DNA from: Bacillus benzoevorans
GTDB lineage: Bacteria; Bacillota; Bacilli; Bacillales; Cytobacillaceae
DNA: 64,000 nucleotides
Reading direction: 5' to 3'
Assembly: GCF_014207535.1 (NCBI RefSeq)
Contig: NZ_JACHGK010000001.1
Coordinates: forward strand, 1 to 64,000
The notes under the pieces were generated by a model. It saw only the letters and a list, made by a program, of their open reading frames with translations, was not told where the DNA came from and made no database searches. The position numbers and the translations under genes are program-made. Position 1 is the stretch's first letter, and every line of letters starts with the position of its first letter. Below are positions 17,242 through 26,161 of the stretch, in pieces.

Positions 17242-17254
17242 ACACGTATATGAT

Positions 17255-17302
17255 AAAGAAAACTCGCTGTTTGGCGAGCCTGAAGGGCGAAGACAGAGAC
17301 GT
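17255..17302. repeat. hairpin sequence leading into the dispersed repeat
   Basis: CTCGCTGTTTGGCGAG (about 17262-17277) forms a short hairpin just upstream of the repeat copies. Belongs to the same non-coding block. Confidence 0.4.
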
Positions 17303-17357
17303 AGTCGCGCTGAGCCCGATGGACTTTACTAAGAGCTGAAGCTCTAAGTAAAGTCTT
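17303..17357 (+). repeat. dispersed hairpin repeat, copy A
   Basis: AGTCGCGCTGAGCCCGATGG leads into a hairpin, ACTTTACTAAGAGC-TGAA-GCTCTAAGTAAAGT, near perfect. The same leader and hairpin design occurs at 44491-44542 on the other strand, and a degenerate neighbour follows at 17360. Confidence 0.75.
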
Positions 17358-17359
17358 AT

Positions 17360-17412
17360 CACGCAGAGCCCGTTTGATTTTTCTAAGAGCTGAAGCTCTA
17401 AGAAAAACCTTA
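17360..17412 (+). repeat. dispersed hairpin repeat, copy B
   Basis: CACGCAGAGCCCGTTTGA leads into TTTTTCTAAGAGC-TGAA-GCTCTAAGAAAAA. The stem has different bases from copy A at its base, but pairing is kept and the loop is identical, as expected for a structured repeat. Confidence 0.7.
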
Positions 17413-17500
17413 TTGCACCTATTCTGATTTCATTGAAATTGCTACAACGCCTGAGATGCTTCTTCGCCGCAATTTTAGGCTTTCCTATCAGTGTAAAAGC

Positions 17501-17525
17501 AAAAAGGCCGCACAATGCGGCCTTT
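17501..17525 (-). terminator. terminator of the small membrane peptide gene
   Basis: AAAGGCCGCA, loop CAA, TGCGGCCTTT. On the minus strand it ends in a T run (CCTTTTTGC). It is 8 bp past the stop of the 30-residue peptide. Confidence 0.85.
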
Positions 17526-17532
17526 ATACTTA

Positions 17533-17625
17533 CTATTTTGTTATTTTTGGTTTGTCGTTGTAACCTGCTGTGAAGATGGCAGCAAGAAAAGCAACCATTA
17601 CACCAAGGATAAGGATTAAACCCAC
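17533..17625 (-). CDS. small membrane peptide, 30 aa
   Basis: A short frame coding MGLILILGVMVAFLAAIFTAG followed by a charged YNDKPKITK tail (given in two parts). One membrane span with a basic C-terminus. It starts with GTG, preceded by AAAGGGGGC at normal spacing, and ends just before a strong terminator, so a real transcription unit is likely. It resembles the size and layout of small holin-like or type I toxin-like peptides, but no antisense RNA was identified and no family was recognised. Function unknown. Confidence 0.6.
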   Translation of the reverse strand: MGLILILGVMVAFLAAIFTAGYNDKPKITK

Positions 17626-18222
17626 TTATGTATGCCCCCTTTGAAAAGCAATTTATTATAAATGTAAAACACTAAAACTCTGTTTGAAAACGATACCAAA
17701 AGAATACAGTGCAGTCCATCTTTTGCGTATTATCAGGATTATCTTCAGTTACAGAAAAGCACCTTAAGGATTTATAGAGCAAACTTCAAATTTATTATAG
17801 CCTATAAAAATTAACTTGTGAATAGTTTGTGCTGATTTTCCAGCGTTTGTACACAAAAAGTGATGAGTATCACAAAGGTGACGAGCGCTATTTTGGATCA
17901 TTCATAAATTGTAAAACATGGTGCTATATCTATTGGAAAAGCCGCCTAACATTTGCTGGAAATAATGGCAGATACCCTTACATATTATGCTTTTTTGGCA
18001 TGTTCACAATTTTTCGCGCATAGAGTATATTAATCGTTTCTGATAGCAGGATTAGCCATTTAAGGGGGAAAATAAACTTCTTATAATGGTTAGGGAATTC
18101 GGGTGTGCTTTTGTCTGGTTATGTTTGCGAGTTCGGGCTTTTATGGGCAAGCATCTAAAGTCGAATCAGCATGATAGAGTGAAAGCCTGTTTAAGCGGGA
18201 AAAAGCGACAGGGGAGGTCCAT
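17626..18222. other. intergenic region upstream of prkA
   Basis: About 600 bp with no gene I can support. A frame at 17829-18023 lacks a ribosome binding site and looks random. TATAAT at about 18082 may be a -10 box, but the matching -35 (TTAAGG) is poor. A sporulation promoter for prkA is expected here, yet I could not place one with confidence. Confidence 0.4.
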
Positions 18223-20118
18223 ATGGATATATTAAAAAAGATTGAGTTATATCGTAAGGAAGAGGAAAAGCTTAAATGGGAAGGAACATTTGGAGAATAC
18301 CTGGAGATTATTAAAGAGAAACCATGGGTTGCCCAGTCAGCACATTCAAGAGTATATAATATGATTAAGGATTCTGGTGTCGAAGAGGAAAATAGTCATA
18401 AGCGTTATAAATTCTTTTCCAACCAGCTATTTGGTCTGGAGGAAGCTTTAGAGAAATTAGTGGAGGAATATTTCCATCCATCTGCTAAAAGGCTTGATGT
18501 CCGTAAACGGATTTTATTATTGATGGGTCCTGTCAGCGGTGGTAAATCAACCTTAGTGACGATGTTAAAGAGGGGGCTTGAAGCTTATTCTCTCTCTGAT
18601 AAGGGTGCAGTATTTGGGATTAAAGGGTGCCCGATGCATGAAGATCCGCTCCATTTAATCCCGCATCATTTACGGAAGGATTTCTTTGATGAATATAGTA
18701 TCCGGATTGAAGGGAACCTTTCTCCATTAAACATGATGCGATTGGAACAGGAATATAACGGTCGAATTGAAGACGTGCTGATCGAAAGAGTCTTCTTTTC
18801 AGAGGATCGCAGAGTGGGGATCGGTACATTCAGCCCTTCTGATCCGAAATCGCAGGATATTGCCGATTTAACAGGAAGTATCGATTTCTCTACCATTGCT
18901 GAGTATGGTTCAGAATCGGACCCGCGGGCCTATCGTTTTGACGGAGAGTTAAATAAAGCAAACCGTGGGATGATGGAATTCCAGGAAATGCTGAAATGTG
19001 ATGAAAAATTCCTGTGGCATTTGCTTTCTTTGACGCAGGAGGGAAACTTTAAGGCAGGCAGGTTTGCCCTGATTAGTGCGGATGAATTGATTGTAGCCCA
19101 TACGAATGAAACGGAATACCGTTCATTTATTTCAAATAAGAAAAACGAAGCCCTTCATTCAAGGATTATCGTCATGCCGATTCCGTACAATTTAAAGGTG
19201 TCAGAGGAAGAAAAGATTTACGAAAAAATGATCCGTGAAAGTGATGTGGCCGATGTTCATATTGCGCCGCATACATTACGGGTGGCAGCTATGTTTACCA
19301 TTTTAACAAGACTGAAGGAACCGAAAAAAGGTGATATCGATTTAGTGAAAAAGATGCGCCTTTATGATGGAGAAAGTGTGGAAGGGTATAATCAGGCCGA
19401 TGTGAAAGAATTAAAGAAAGAATACGGTGATGAAGGAATGAGCGGAATTGATCCGCGCTATGTTATCAACCGGATTTCTTCTACTATAATCCGCAAAGAA
19501 ATGACGAGCATTAATGCGCTCGACGTCCTGCTTTCGTTAAAAGAAGGACTTGATCAACACCCATCCATAACCGCTGAATTACGTGAACGTTACTTAAATT
19601 ATATTTCCCTGGCACGTAAAGAGTATGATGAAATTGCGAAGAAGGAAGTTCAGAAAGCATTTGTCTACTCCTATGAAGAATCGGCAAAAACGTTAATGGA
19701 AAATTATCTCGATAATGTTGAAGCATATTGCAACAAAGTAAAACTCCGCGATCCTTTAACAGGAGAAGAAATTAACCCTGATGAAAAGCTCATGCGTTCG
19801 ATTGAAGAACAAATCGGAATCTCGGAAAATGCGAAAAAAGCATTTAGAGAGGAAATTCTCATCCGCATTTCGGCTTATGCAAGAAAAGGGAAACGGTTTG
19901 ATTACAATTCACATGACCGCCTTCGCGAAGCAATCCAGAAGAAGCTATTCGCTGATTTAAAGGATGTTGTGAAGATCACGACCTCAACTAAAACCCCAGA
20001 TGAACAGCAATTGAAGAAAGTAAATGAAGTTGTCAAGCGATTAATTGACGAACATGGCTACAATTCTACTTCGGCTAATGAATTACTTCGCTATGTTGGA
20101 AGTCTATTGAACCGCTGA
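18223..20118 (+). CDS. prkA: PrkA (YeaG-type serine protein kinase / AAA+ protein)
   Basis: A 631-residue protein with an N-terminal AAA+ domain and a C-terminal kinase-like domain. The P-loop GPVSGGKST lies at 102-110. The length is standard. In B. subtilis PrkA promotes sporulation, and published work links it to the regulator Hpr/ScoC, whose gene is also in this window. YeaG homologues act with YeaH (here YhbH, next gene) and YcgB (SpoVR, at 31314). The start has GGGGAGG well placed. A strong terminator follows, so yhbH is probably transcribed separately. Confidence 0.95.
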   Translation: MDILKKIELYRKEEEKLKWEGTFGEYLEIIKEKPWVAQSAHSRVYNMIKDSGVEEENSHKRYKFFSNQLFGLEEALEKLVEEYFHPSAKRLDVRKRILLLMGPVSGGKSTLVTMLKRGLEAYSLSDKGAVFGIKGCPMHEDPLHLIPHHLRKDFFDEYSIRIEGNLSPLNMMRLEQEYNGRIEDVLIERVFFSEDRRVGIGTFSPSDPKSQDIADLTGSIDFSTIAEYGSESDPRAYRFDGELNKANRGMMEFQEMLKCDEKFLWHLLSLTQEGNFKAGRFALISADELIVAHTNETEYRSFISNKKNEALHSRIIVMPIPYNLKVSEEEKIYEKMIRESDVADVHIAPHTLRVAAMFTILTRLKEPKKGDIDLVKKMRLYDGESVEGYNQADVKELKKEYGDEGMSGIDPRYVINRISSTIIRKEMTSINALDVLLSLKEGLDQHPSITAELRERYLNYISLARKEYDEIAKKEVQKAFVYSYEESAKTLMENYLDNVEAYCNKVKLRDPLTGEEINPDEKLMRSIEEQIGISENAKKAFREEILIRISAYARKGKRFDYNSHDRLREAIQKKLFADLKDVVKITTSTKTPDEQQLKKVNEVVKRLIDEHGYNSTSANELLRYVGSLLNR

Positions 20119-20170
20119 TATGAATAACTGAAGCAGTAAGCAAACGATGTCAAACACGTTCCTTAGAATT

Positions 20171-20204
20171 AAAAAAGAGCATGATGATAAATGCTCTTTT
20201 TTTT
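20171..20204 (+). terminator. terminator after prkA
   Basis: AAAGAGCAT pairs with ATGCTCTTT, followed by seven T's. Confidence 0.9.
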
Positions 20205-20370
20205 GTTTTTTAGTCACCTGGGCGATTGTCATATTATTAAAATATTAGTAAATAATTTTCATTTTTTGCATATGATAGAGTAATCTAAAATGTTATTAGA
20301 TACTCGCAATATTGTATGTATTCATGGAAAAAGTGTGCAGGAAAAATTCATTTTTTAAGGAGGGGTTGAA

Positions 20371-21543
20371 ATGACTGAACAGAATAATCATCAATTTGTA
20401 ATTTCTAAAGAAGACTGGTCCCTCCATCGCAAAGGCCACGATGACCAGCAGCGGCACAATGAAAAGGTTCAGGAAGCAATTCGTAATAATCTCCCAGAAC
20501 TTATTACTGAAGAGAGCATTATTATGTCAAACGGTCGTGAAGTGGTGAAAATTCCGATTCGTTCTCTGGACGAATATAAAATTCGCTATAATTATGACAA
20601 GAATAAGCATGTTGGCCAAGGCGACGGGGACAGTAAGGTTGGAGATGTTGTGGCGCGTGATGGAGCTGATGGAAAGAAGGGGCCTGGAAAGGGTCAGGGA
20701 GCAGGCGATCAGCCTGGGGAGGATTACTTCGAGGCAGAGGTTTCGTTAATGGAATTAGAGGAGGCGTTGTTTAAGCAATTAGAGCTTCCAAATTTAAAAC
20801 GCAAAGAGCAACAAGAACATTTGATTGAAGACATCGAATTTAATGACATACGCAAAACGGGATTAATGGGGAATATTGATAAGAAAAGGACGATGATGAC
20901 GGCCTTTAAGCGGAATGCTATGCATGGCACACCGAAATTCCATCCTATTTATAAGGAAGATTTGAAATTTAAAACATGGAATGAAATTGTCAAACCTGAT
21001 TCAAAAGCAGTAGTCCTTGCGATGATGGATACGAGCGGCAGTATGGGAATTTGGGAGAAATATATGGCACGCAGTTTCTTCTTCTGGATGACCAGATTCC
21101 TGCGTTCAAAATACGAAACGGTTGAAATAGAGTTTATTGCCCACCATACAGAGGCAAAAGTAGTTTCGGAAGAGGACTTCTTTTCCAGAGGGGAAAGCGG
21201 CGGAACCATTTGTTCATCAGCTTATCGTAAAGCATTAGAGCTTATTGAGGAAAAGTATCATCCGGATAAATTTAACATTTACCCGTTTCATTTTTCAGAT
21301 GGTGATAATCTGACTTCTGATAATGCCCGTTGTGTTAAGCTTGTCGAAGAATTGATTAGTGTTTCCAATATGTTCGGCTATGGGGAAGTAAACCAATATA
21401 ACAGGCATTCCACACTGATGTCAGCTTATAAAAACATCAAAAATGAACAATTTCGCTATTATATTCTCAAACAAAAGGTAGATGTATTTCATGCCATGAA
21501 AAGTTTCTTTAAGAAGGAAGAAGAGAATAAGCTATATGCTTAA
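20371..21543 (+). CDS. yhbH: sporulation protein YhbH (YeaH/DUF444 family)
   Basis: A 390-residue DUF444 protein, partner of PrkA. The C-terminal half has a von Willebrand A-like fold with the metal-site motif MMDTSGSMG (about 211-219) and a later FSDGDN. Between about 85 and 120 is a glycine- and aspartate-rich low-complexity linker. AAGGAGGGG precedes the start. Known in Bacillus to be expressed in sporulation; the biochemical role is not established. It lies 250 bp after prkA in the same orientation. Confidence 0.94.
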   Translation: MTEQNNHQFVISKEDWSLHRKGHDDQQRHNEKVQEAIRNNLPELITEESIIMSNGREVVKIPIRSLDEYKIRYNYDKNKHVGQGDGDSKVGDVVARDGADGKKGPGKGQGAGDQPGEDYFEAEVSLMELEEALFKQLELPNLKRKEQQEHLIEDIEFNDIRKTGLMGNIDKKRTMMTAFKRNAMHGTPKFHPIYKEDLKFKTWNEIVKPDSKAVVLAMMDTSGSMGIWEKYMARSFFFWMTRFLRSKYETVEIEFIAHHTEAKVVSEEDFFSRGESGGTICSSAYRKALELIEEKYHPDKFNIYPFHFSDGDNLTSDNARCVKLVEELISVSNMFGYGEVNQYNRHSTLMSAYKNIKNEQFRYYILKQKVDVFHAMKSFFKKEEENKLYA

Positions 21544-21546
21544 AAA

Positions 21547-21576
21547 CGATAGGCGGCAACCTATCGCTTTTTTTTT
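21547..21576 (+). terminator. terminator after yhbH
   Basis: CGATAGG, loop CGGCAA, CCTATCG, then nine T's and related bases. It lies between two convergent genes. Confidence 0.9.
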
Positions 21577-21581
21577 TGCCT

Positions 21582-22637
21582 TTATAAAGTTTCATTCAAA
21601 AATTTAATACAAATTGGATGCGGGACATGGATATCGGATTGCAGCAGTGAAAGTCTTCCAGATTCCAGGTCTCTTCTATAAATTACGATATTTTCTGATT
21701 CCTGGTTGGAGCCAATCATGTATTTTTCAGTTGGATCCAAAGCAAAGTCACGGGGCCAGTCTCCTGCGGATGATACATGCTCAACAAATGTCAGCCTTCC
21801 ACTCGTTTCAGCGGCAGCAAAAACGGCGATGCTGTTATGTCCGCGATTGCCGGCGTAAAGATAACGACCGTCCGAGGTAATGTGGATAGCGCTTCCTTGA
21901 TTATTTTCTGTAAAATCGGCAGGTATCGTCGTTATCGACTGCAGTTCGGTAAATGTGCCTGTTTCCGCATGATACTGTAAGACCACTACTTCTGAACTGT
22001 ATTCTGTCATAATGTAAGCATATTTACCATTTGGATGAAAGTCCAGATGTCTTGGTCCGCTCCCCGGTGTGAGGTCCAACTGGCTGACCTTTTGCAAATG
22101 ATCCTCCACGATTTCATAGGTTAGTAATTGATCAATACCTAAGTCAACTACTGCAACAAACCTTCCATCCGGGGTAAAGGTAGCATAGTGGGTATGCGGC
22201 TTTTGCACAGGAGCTTTGCCTTTGTGCTCGATGACGGAGGGCTGGCGGTTCACCTCTCTGTTTGCTGCATTTATGGTATAGGCTGTAATCGTTCCTCTAT
22301 GGTAATTTGCTGCCAAGAGATAATGATTTTCGCTGTCGAGCTGCACATGGCAAGGCTGCGGACCTTCTGTTAGCTGCTGATTTAATAGCTGCAGTTCTCC
22401 GGTAGTGCTATTTAATGAAAAAGCCGCTACACCGCCCTGAGTTCCGTCCTGAACAATACTATAAAGATAGTTGTTATCTTTTGAAATCGCTAAATAGGTA
22501 GGATTATTCAGTTTTGCTGCCGGTTTGACTTCACTTATCTGACCACTCTCTGCATCAAAGAGGAAGGTATAGATTCCTTCACTTTCTCCTTTTGTATATG
22601 TACCGATAAATCCGCGGTATTTATCTATATGGCTCAT
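21582..22637 (-). CDS. lactonase-family seven-bladed beta-propeller (6-phosphogluconolactonase type)
   Basis: A 351-residue member of the Lactonase_7/Pgl beta-propeller family. Repeating motifs of the blades are visible (e.g. GFIGTYTKGESEGIY near the start, SGPRHLDFHPNGKYAY, and HITSDGRYLYAGNRGHNSI). In related bacteria such proteins hydrolyse 6-phosphogluconolactone in the pentose phosphate pathway; other family members have no proven function. The start at 22637 follows TTAGGAG; an ATG at 22655 overlaps the site. It is convergent with yhbH. Confidence 0.88.
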   Translation of the reverse strand: MSHIDKYRGFIGTYTKGESEGIYTFLFDAESGQISEVKPAAKLNNPTYLAISKDNNYLYSIVQDGTQGGVAAFSLNSTTGELQLLNQQLTEGPQPCHVQLDSENHYLLAANYHRGTITAYTINAANREVNRQPSVIEHKGKAPVQKPHTHYATFTPDGRFVAVVDLGIDQLLTYEIVEDHLQKVSQLDLTPGSGPRHLDFHPNGKYAYIMTEYSSEVVVLQYHAETGTFTELQSITTIPADFTENNQGSAIHITSDGRYLYAGNRGHNSIAVFAAAETSGRLTFVEHVSSAGDWPRDFALDPTEKYMIGSNQESENIVIYRRDLESGRLSLLQSDIHVPHPICIKFLNETL

Positions 22638-22747
22638 TTTAACACTCCTAATCAAAAAGGATTGTATACTACCCTTTCATCATAACATGTCCGTTATGTG
22701 TGAAGTCAACGACGTTGTCCTGCCTGTGAGGACATTTGTCCTTTTAT

Positions 22748-22760
22748 GGTGCCAGGCACC
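22748..22760. repeat. GGTGCC palindrome, copy 1
   Basis: GGTGCCAGGCACC is a perfect 6-bp inverted repeat with one central base. A near copy lies at 48251-48263. Short palindromes of this kind are common between genes of Bacillaceae (recollection). They may be remnants of REP-like repeats. Confidence 0.45.
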
Positions 22761-22844
22761 GAATTTTATAGTCATAAGTTAGAGAAAAGCAGTATATGTT
22801 TTATTATGCTCTAAAGGCCGTATATGCATGAGAGGGAAAAGAGA

Positions 22845-23480
22845 ATGGGGAAAAAACTAATATTCTTTGTCACAGGAATTGCCGTTGCCTGCATGGGTGT
22901 TGCCTTTATTTTAAAATCAAATGCCGGGGCAGGTCCTCAGGATGTCGTGTTAATGGTATTAGCTAAAAAAACGGGTGTCACATTTGGAACTTGGGTGATT
23001 ATTTCGCAAGGGATTTTTCTTTTATGCAATGCATTGCTGCTAAAAAAAAGACCGCAGTTTGAGTCAGTATTTACGATGGTATTATGGGGGCTGCTGGCCG
23101 ATTTCTGGCTGGAAATCATTTTTGCTGATTTGCATTTTGTTTTAGTCACCCCTGTACTAAGATGGTCCTTCTTTCTTCTAGGAGTTCTGCTTATTGGAAT
23201 TGGAGTCGGAATTTATTTAACATCTGAACTTCCACGGATGCCATATGATGGAATGATGGTGGCCTTAAGCGAAAAATTTCATGTGAATTTAATGGTTTCA
23301 CGAACGATATTAGAGCTGCTCCTTATTTTCCTTGGCATCATGGTTGGCGGAAAAGTAGGGGTGGGGACGATTGTTATTGTCCTCTGTATTGGGACGATCA
23401 TTCAATTTTTTAATCAAGTGTCGCTCAAAATCTACCATCATACGTTTGACTTCAAAAATGCTTTTAAAAAATTTAGCTAA
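22845..23480 (+). CDS. YczE/YitT-type membrane protein
   Basis: A 211-residue integral membrane protein with about five or six spans. The early motif GxAxxxxSNAGAGPxD (here LKSNAGAGPQDV, about 19-30) and the inner repeat SELPRMPYDG are typical of the YczE/YyaS family. Members are poorly known; YczE in B. subtilis is linked to surfactin export or regulation in some reports, and no function can be assigned here. The start is the ATG at 22845 behind AGAGGG; an ATG at 22824 overlaps this site. Confidence 0.8.
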   Translation: MGKKLIFFVTGIAVACMGVAFILKSNAGAGPQDVVLMVLAKKTGVTFGTWVIISQGIFLLCNALLLKKRPQFESVFTMVLWGLLADFWLEIIFADLHFVLVTPVLRWSFFLLGVLLIGIGVGIYLTSELPRMPYDGMMVALSEKFHVNLMVSRTILELLLIFLGIMVGGKVGVGTIVIVLCIGTIIQFFNQVSLKIYHHTFDFKNAFKKFS

Positions 23481-23489
23481 TGAATGGAT

Positions 23490-23536
23490 AGACCTGTCTC
23501 TGCATTGCTATCAATGCGGAGACAGGTCTCCTTTTG
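23490..23536. terminator. bidirectional terminator between YczE-like and CotF-like genes
   Basis: AGACCTGTCTC.GCATTG pairs with CAATGC.GAGACAGGTCT, a long stem, ending in CCTTTT on the plus strand. Serves two convergent genes. Confidence 0.88.
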
Positions 23537-23541
23537 TTATG

Positions 23542-24165
23542 TTATTGCAGCTGCTGTCCTGTTGCCGGAGCGTAGCTGTTGATTACATTGACCATATCAT
23601 TTTGGTCTAATCGGGCTACTTGATAATATCCATGTTTGTTTTGATATTGGAAAATTTCATAAGCCATTTCAATAAAGTTAGGAACGGAGTCGGCAATGAC
23701 CCTGCGGACAACAGGGTTTGTTACCTCAAGTGCACCCATTGTCATCACACTGGCACTTGATTTTACCAGTCCCATCATATAACCGGAAATACATTGGTCA
23801 GTGATTTGAGAAGCGTTTGTATGAGGCTTCTTAGGCTGCCCTGGCTGTAAACCATAAATAACATCATTATTTTGTGTCATCGTATATCTTGTTGTATGGT
23901 GGGATGGATTTCTCCCGGATTTGAAACATTCACAAAGGATATTGTAATTATCCAGAATAAATTGATGCTGCCGGTTGAGCATATCTCTTAATTCAGGGTC
24001 CTTTACTTGCTGCTGGTATAATAAATATTGATCCAAAGTAGAAGTTAAGCACCCTAAAACTTCATGAACATCCATCAGCTCATGTCCGCCGTGTAATGTA
24101 TCTGTCGCCTGCATATTAGGCATCATTTGCTGAGTATTATTGGTTGGGTTAAGTGTTTGCTGCAT
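23542..24165 (-). CDS. spore coat protein, CotF family
   Basis: A 207-residue protein matching the CotF-like coat protein family: a Met/Gln/Asn-rich N-terminus, then a helical domain with HELMDVHEVLGCLTSTLDQY and later VRRVIADSVPNFIEMAYEIFQYQ. In spore formers these proteins are laid down in the spore coat. The start is supported by GGAGGTAC upstream on the minus strand. Expected to be mother-cell specific, but I did not place a promoter. Confidence 0.87.
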   Translation of the reverse strand: MQQTLNPTNNTQQMMPNMQATDTLHGGHELMDVHEVLGCLTSTLDQYLLYQQQVKDPELRDMLNRQHQFILDNYNILCECFKSGRNPSHHTTRYTMTQNNDVIYGLQPGQPKKPHTNASQITDQCISGYMMGLVKSSASVMTMGALEVTNPVVRRVIADSVPNFIEMAYEIFQYQNKHGYYQVARLDQNDMVNVINSYAPATGQQLQ

Positions 24166-24304
24166 CTTGTTTGTACCTCCGGCTGAAATTTTGTCGGCAA
24201 TACTGTGCCGTACATCATTATTATGTAAAAAATCATTTTAATGATGTCTGGAAAATAAAACTTTCAATCGGATTGCTGTTGTGCAGTTTTAATAATGAAA
24301 AGGA

Positions 24305-24352
24305 AAAAGGCCGCTTCAAAAACACCGGCATCATCTGCCGCTGTTTTGAAAC
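24305..24352 (-). terminator. terminator after the Pit phosphate transporter gene
   Basis: TTCAAAAACA..CCGGCA pairs with TGCCG..TGTTTTGAA. The minus strand continues into GGCCTTTTTCC. Confidence 0.75.
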
Positions 24353-24369
24353 AACCTTATAAAAAGTGG

Positions 24370-25368
24370 TTAAAAGAATAGGTTTAACACTAAATAAAAC
24401 AATCCTGCCAAAGCGGCTGAAATGGGCAGCGTAATAACCCAAGTAATGAGCATCCGCTGTGCCGTTCCCCATTTTACCCCTTTTAAGCGGTGGGAAGCAC
24501 CGACACCCATAATGGAAGATGAAATAACATGGGTTGTACTTACCGGTAAGTGGATATAAGTTGCTCCAAAAATAATCATTGCACCTGTTAAATCTGCTGC
24601 AACTCCGTTAACAGGGCGGATTTTCATGATATTACCGCCGACTGTTTTAATGATTTTCCAGCCGCCGACAGATGTACCGAGCGCCATGGAAGTCGCGCAG
24701 GCTATTTGTACCCAAAGGGGAACATCATTTGAAGTAAGATGGCCGCTGGTGATTAACGCCATTGTAATTATACCCATTGCTTTTTGCGCATCATTTGTTC
24801 CATGTGAGTAAGCCTGTAATGCTGCGGTGAAAATTTGAAAGATACGAAAACCTTTATTGGTTTTCGTTAAATTATTGTGTTTAAAGATAATTTTAAAAAT
24901 GCTGTATACAATAAACCCTGCTACAAAGGCAAGAATAGGTGAAACAATTAAAGCCTCAAGGATTTTGATAAAACCTGTATAATTTAATGAGCCAAAACCT
25001 GCTGCTGCAATGGCGGCCCCGGCAATGGAGCCGATAATGGCATGGGACGAACTGCTTGGAATTCCGTAATACCATGTGATTAAATTCCAGGCAATCGCTG
25101 CCAACAGTGCGGCTAAAATAACCACTGAGCCGTTAGGCAGTGTAAAAGGGTCAACGATATCCTTGGTGATGGTTTTTGCCACACCTGTAAACGTCAAGGC
25201 ACCGACAAAGTTCATCACAGCAGCGAGGACGATCGCATGCCGCGGTTTTAATGCTTTAGTTGAAACTGATGTTGCAATGGCGTTTGCTGTATCATGGAAA
25301 CCGTTGATAAAATCAAATGCCAGGGCGCAGATGACAACTAAGATGGTTAAAATAAAGAGTGCATCCAT
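24370..25368 (-). CDS. inorganic phosphate transporter (Pit family)
   Basis: A 332-residue PiT-family permease with about ten spans. The signature GFHDTANAIATSVSTKAL (about 24-41) and the second copy GTNDAQKAMGIITMAL (about 193-208), as well as the ITSTHVISSSIMGVGASHRL-type repeat, are present. It imports phosphate with protons or metal-phosphate. It follows a DUF47 gene by 13 bp, the usual Pit-accessory pair (YkaB/YkaA in B. subtilis). Confidence 0.94.
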   Translation of the reverse strand: MDALFILTILVVICALAFDFINGFHDTANAIATSVSTKALKPRHAIVLAAVMNFVGALTFTGVAKTITKDIVDPFTLPNGSVVILAALLAAIAWNLITWYYGIPSSSSHAIIGSIAGAAIAAAGFGSLNYTGFIKILEALIVSPILAFVAGFIVYSIFKIIFKHNNLTKTNKGFRIFQIFTAALQAYSHGTNDAQKAMGIITMALITSGHLTSNDVPLWVQIACATSMALGTSVGGWKIIKTVGGNIMKIRPVNGVAADLTGAMIIFGATYIHLPVSTTHVISSSIMGVGASHRLKGVKWGTAQRMLITWVITLPISAALAGLFYLVLNLFF

Positions 25369-25381
25369 TTGTCAAATCTCC

Positions 25382-25999
25382 TTATGCATTTTTCATAATG
25401 ATGGTTTCCAATGTATTGGCCACATTTTGGCAGTAATCGGCAACATTTTCCAGATTCTCATAAATTTCTTTGTATTGAATGATTTTGATCGGATCTTTTT
25501 CAACGGAGAAAAGATGTTTAATCGATTGTCTTTGAATCCCGTCACATTTTGACTCATAATCTTTAATTTTTATGGCATGTTCACGGATTTGCAGTAATTT
25601 CTTTGTGGAAAGGAGCACAACTGCATCCTGAATTTCATTAGCACAGCCTTTCAGTGCCTCAGAAAATTTCAGCATAAATTCATCAGCATCGGTAATGTTG
25701 TACATTTCAAATAATGCTGAAGTGTGCTCTAATCCGTCAAGCACATCATCCATACTGATGGTTAAGGATAAAATGTCTTCTCTCTCAATTGGGGTAATAA
25801 AGGCATTATTTAATTCCTTTATCACTTCATGGACATATGTATCTCCTTTTGTTTCAAATTCTTTCATTGTTTCGGAAAAGATTTTTAAATCCGTTACATT
25901 TTGTAAACGGTAATCAGCAAAAAAATTGGCTGCTTCTTGCAGATTTGACGAAATATTATGCAGCATCACTGCAAATTTATCCTTCTTTTTGAAAACCAT
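25382..25999 (-). CDS. DUF47 (PhoU-like) Pit accessory protein
   Basis: A 205-residue all-helical PhoU-like protein (DUF47). The family pairs with Pit transporters and is thought to regulate them. The start is the ATG at 25999 after GGGGGTAAC; an extension to 26086 would add a stretch with no family match. Operon partner of the transporter downstream. Confidence 0.92.
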   Translation of the reverse strand: MVFKKKDKFAVMLHNISSNLQEAANFFADYRLQNVTDLKIFSETMKEFETKGDTYVHEVIKELNNAFITPIEREDILSLTISMDDVLDGLEHTSALFEMYNITDADEFMLKFSEALKGCANEIQDAVVLLSTKKLLQIREHAIKIKDYESKCDGIQRQSIKHLFSVEKDPIKIIQYKEIYENLENVADYCQNVANTLETIIMKNA

Positions 26000-26115
26000 T
26001 TTGTTACCCCCAAAAATTATTTCATCCAAAGTAAAACCAAACGAGTTAATTCTAATCGAAAAATGTCGAATATAAAAGTTATTCAACGAAAAATTTACAT
26101 AATCTTAATATTACC

Positions 26116-26161
26116 TATGTTGCACAAGCAACATACTTAATAAAAATTTTATGTTGCTTGG
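26116..26161. repeat. nested ATGTTGC/GCAACAT inverted repeats
   Basis: Three related segments can form two different hairpins: ATGTTGC (26118-) with GCAACAT (to 26133), or CAAGCAACAT (26124-) with ATGTTGCTTG (to 26160). It lies between the DUF47 start and the pseudouridine synthase stop and may act as a terminator on the minus strand. Confidence 0.45.

Noticed and set aside
17829..18023. 64-codon reading frame upstream of prkA
   Set aside because: No ribosome binding site and random-looking composition.
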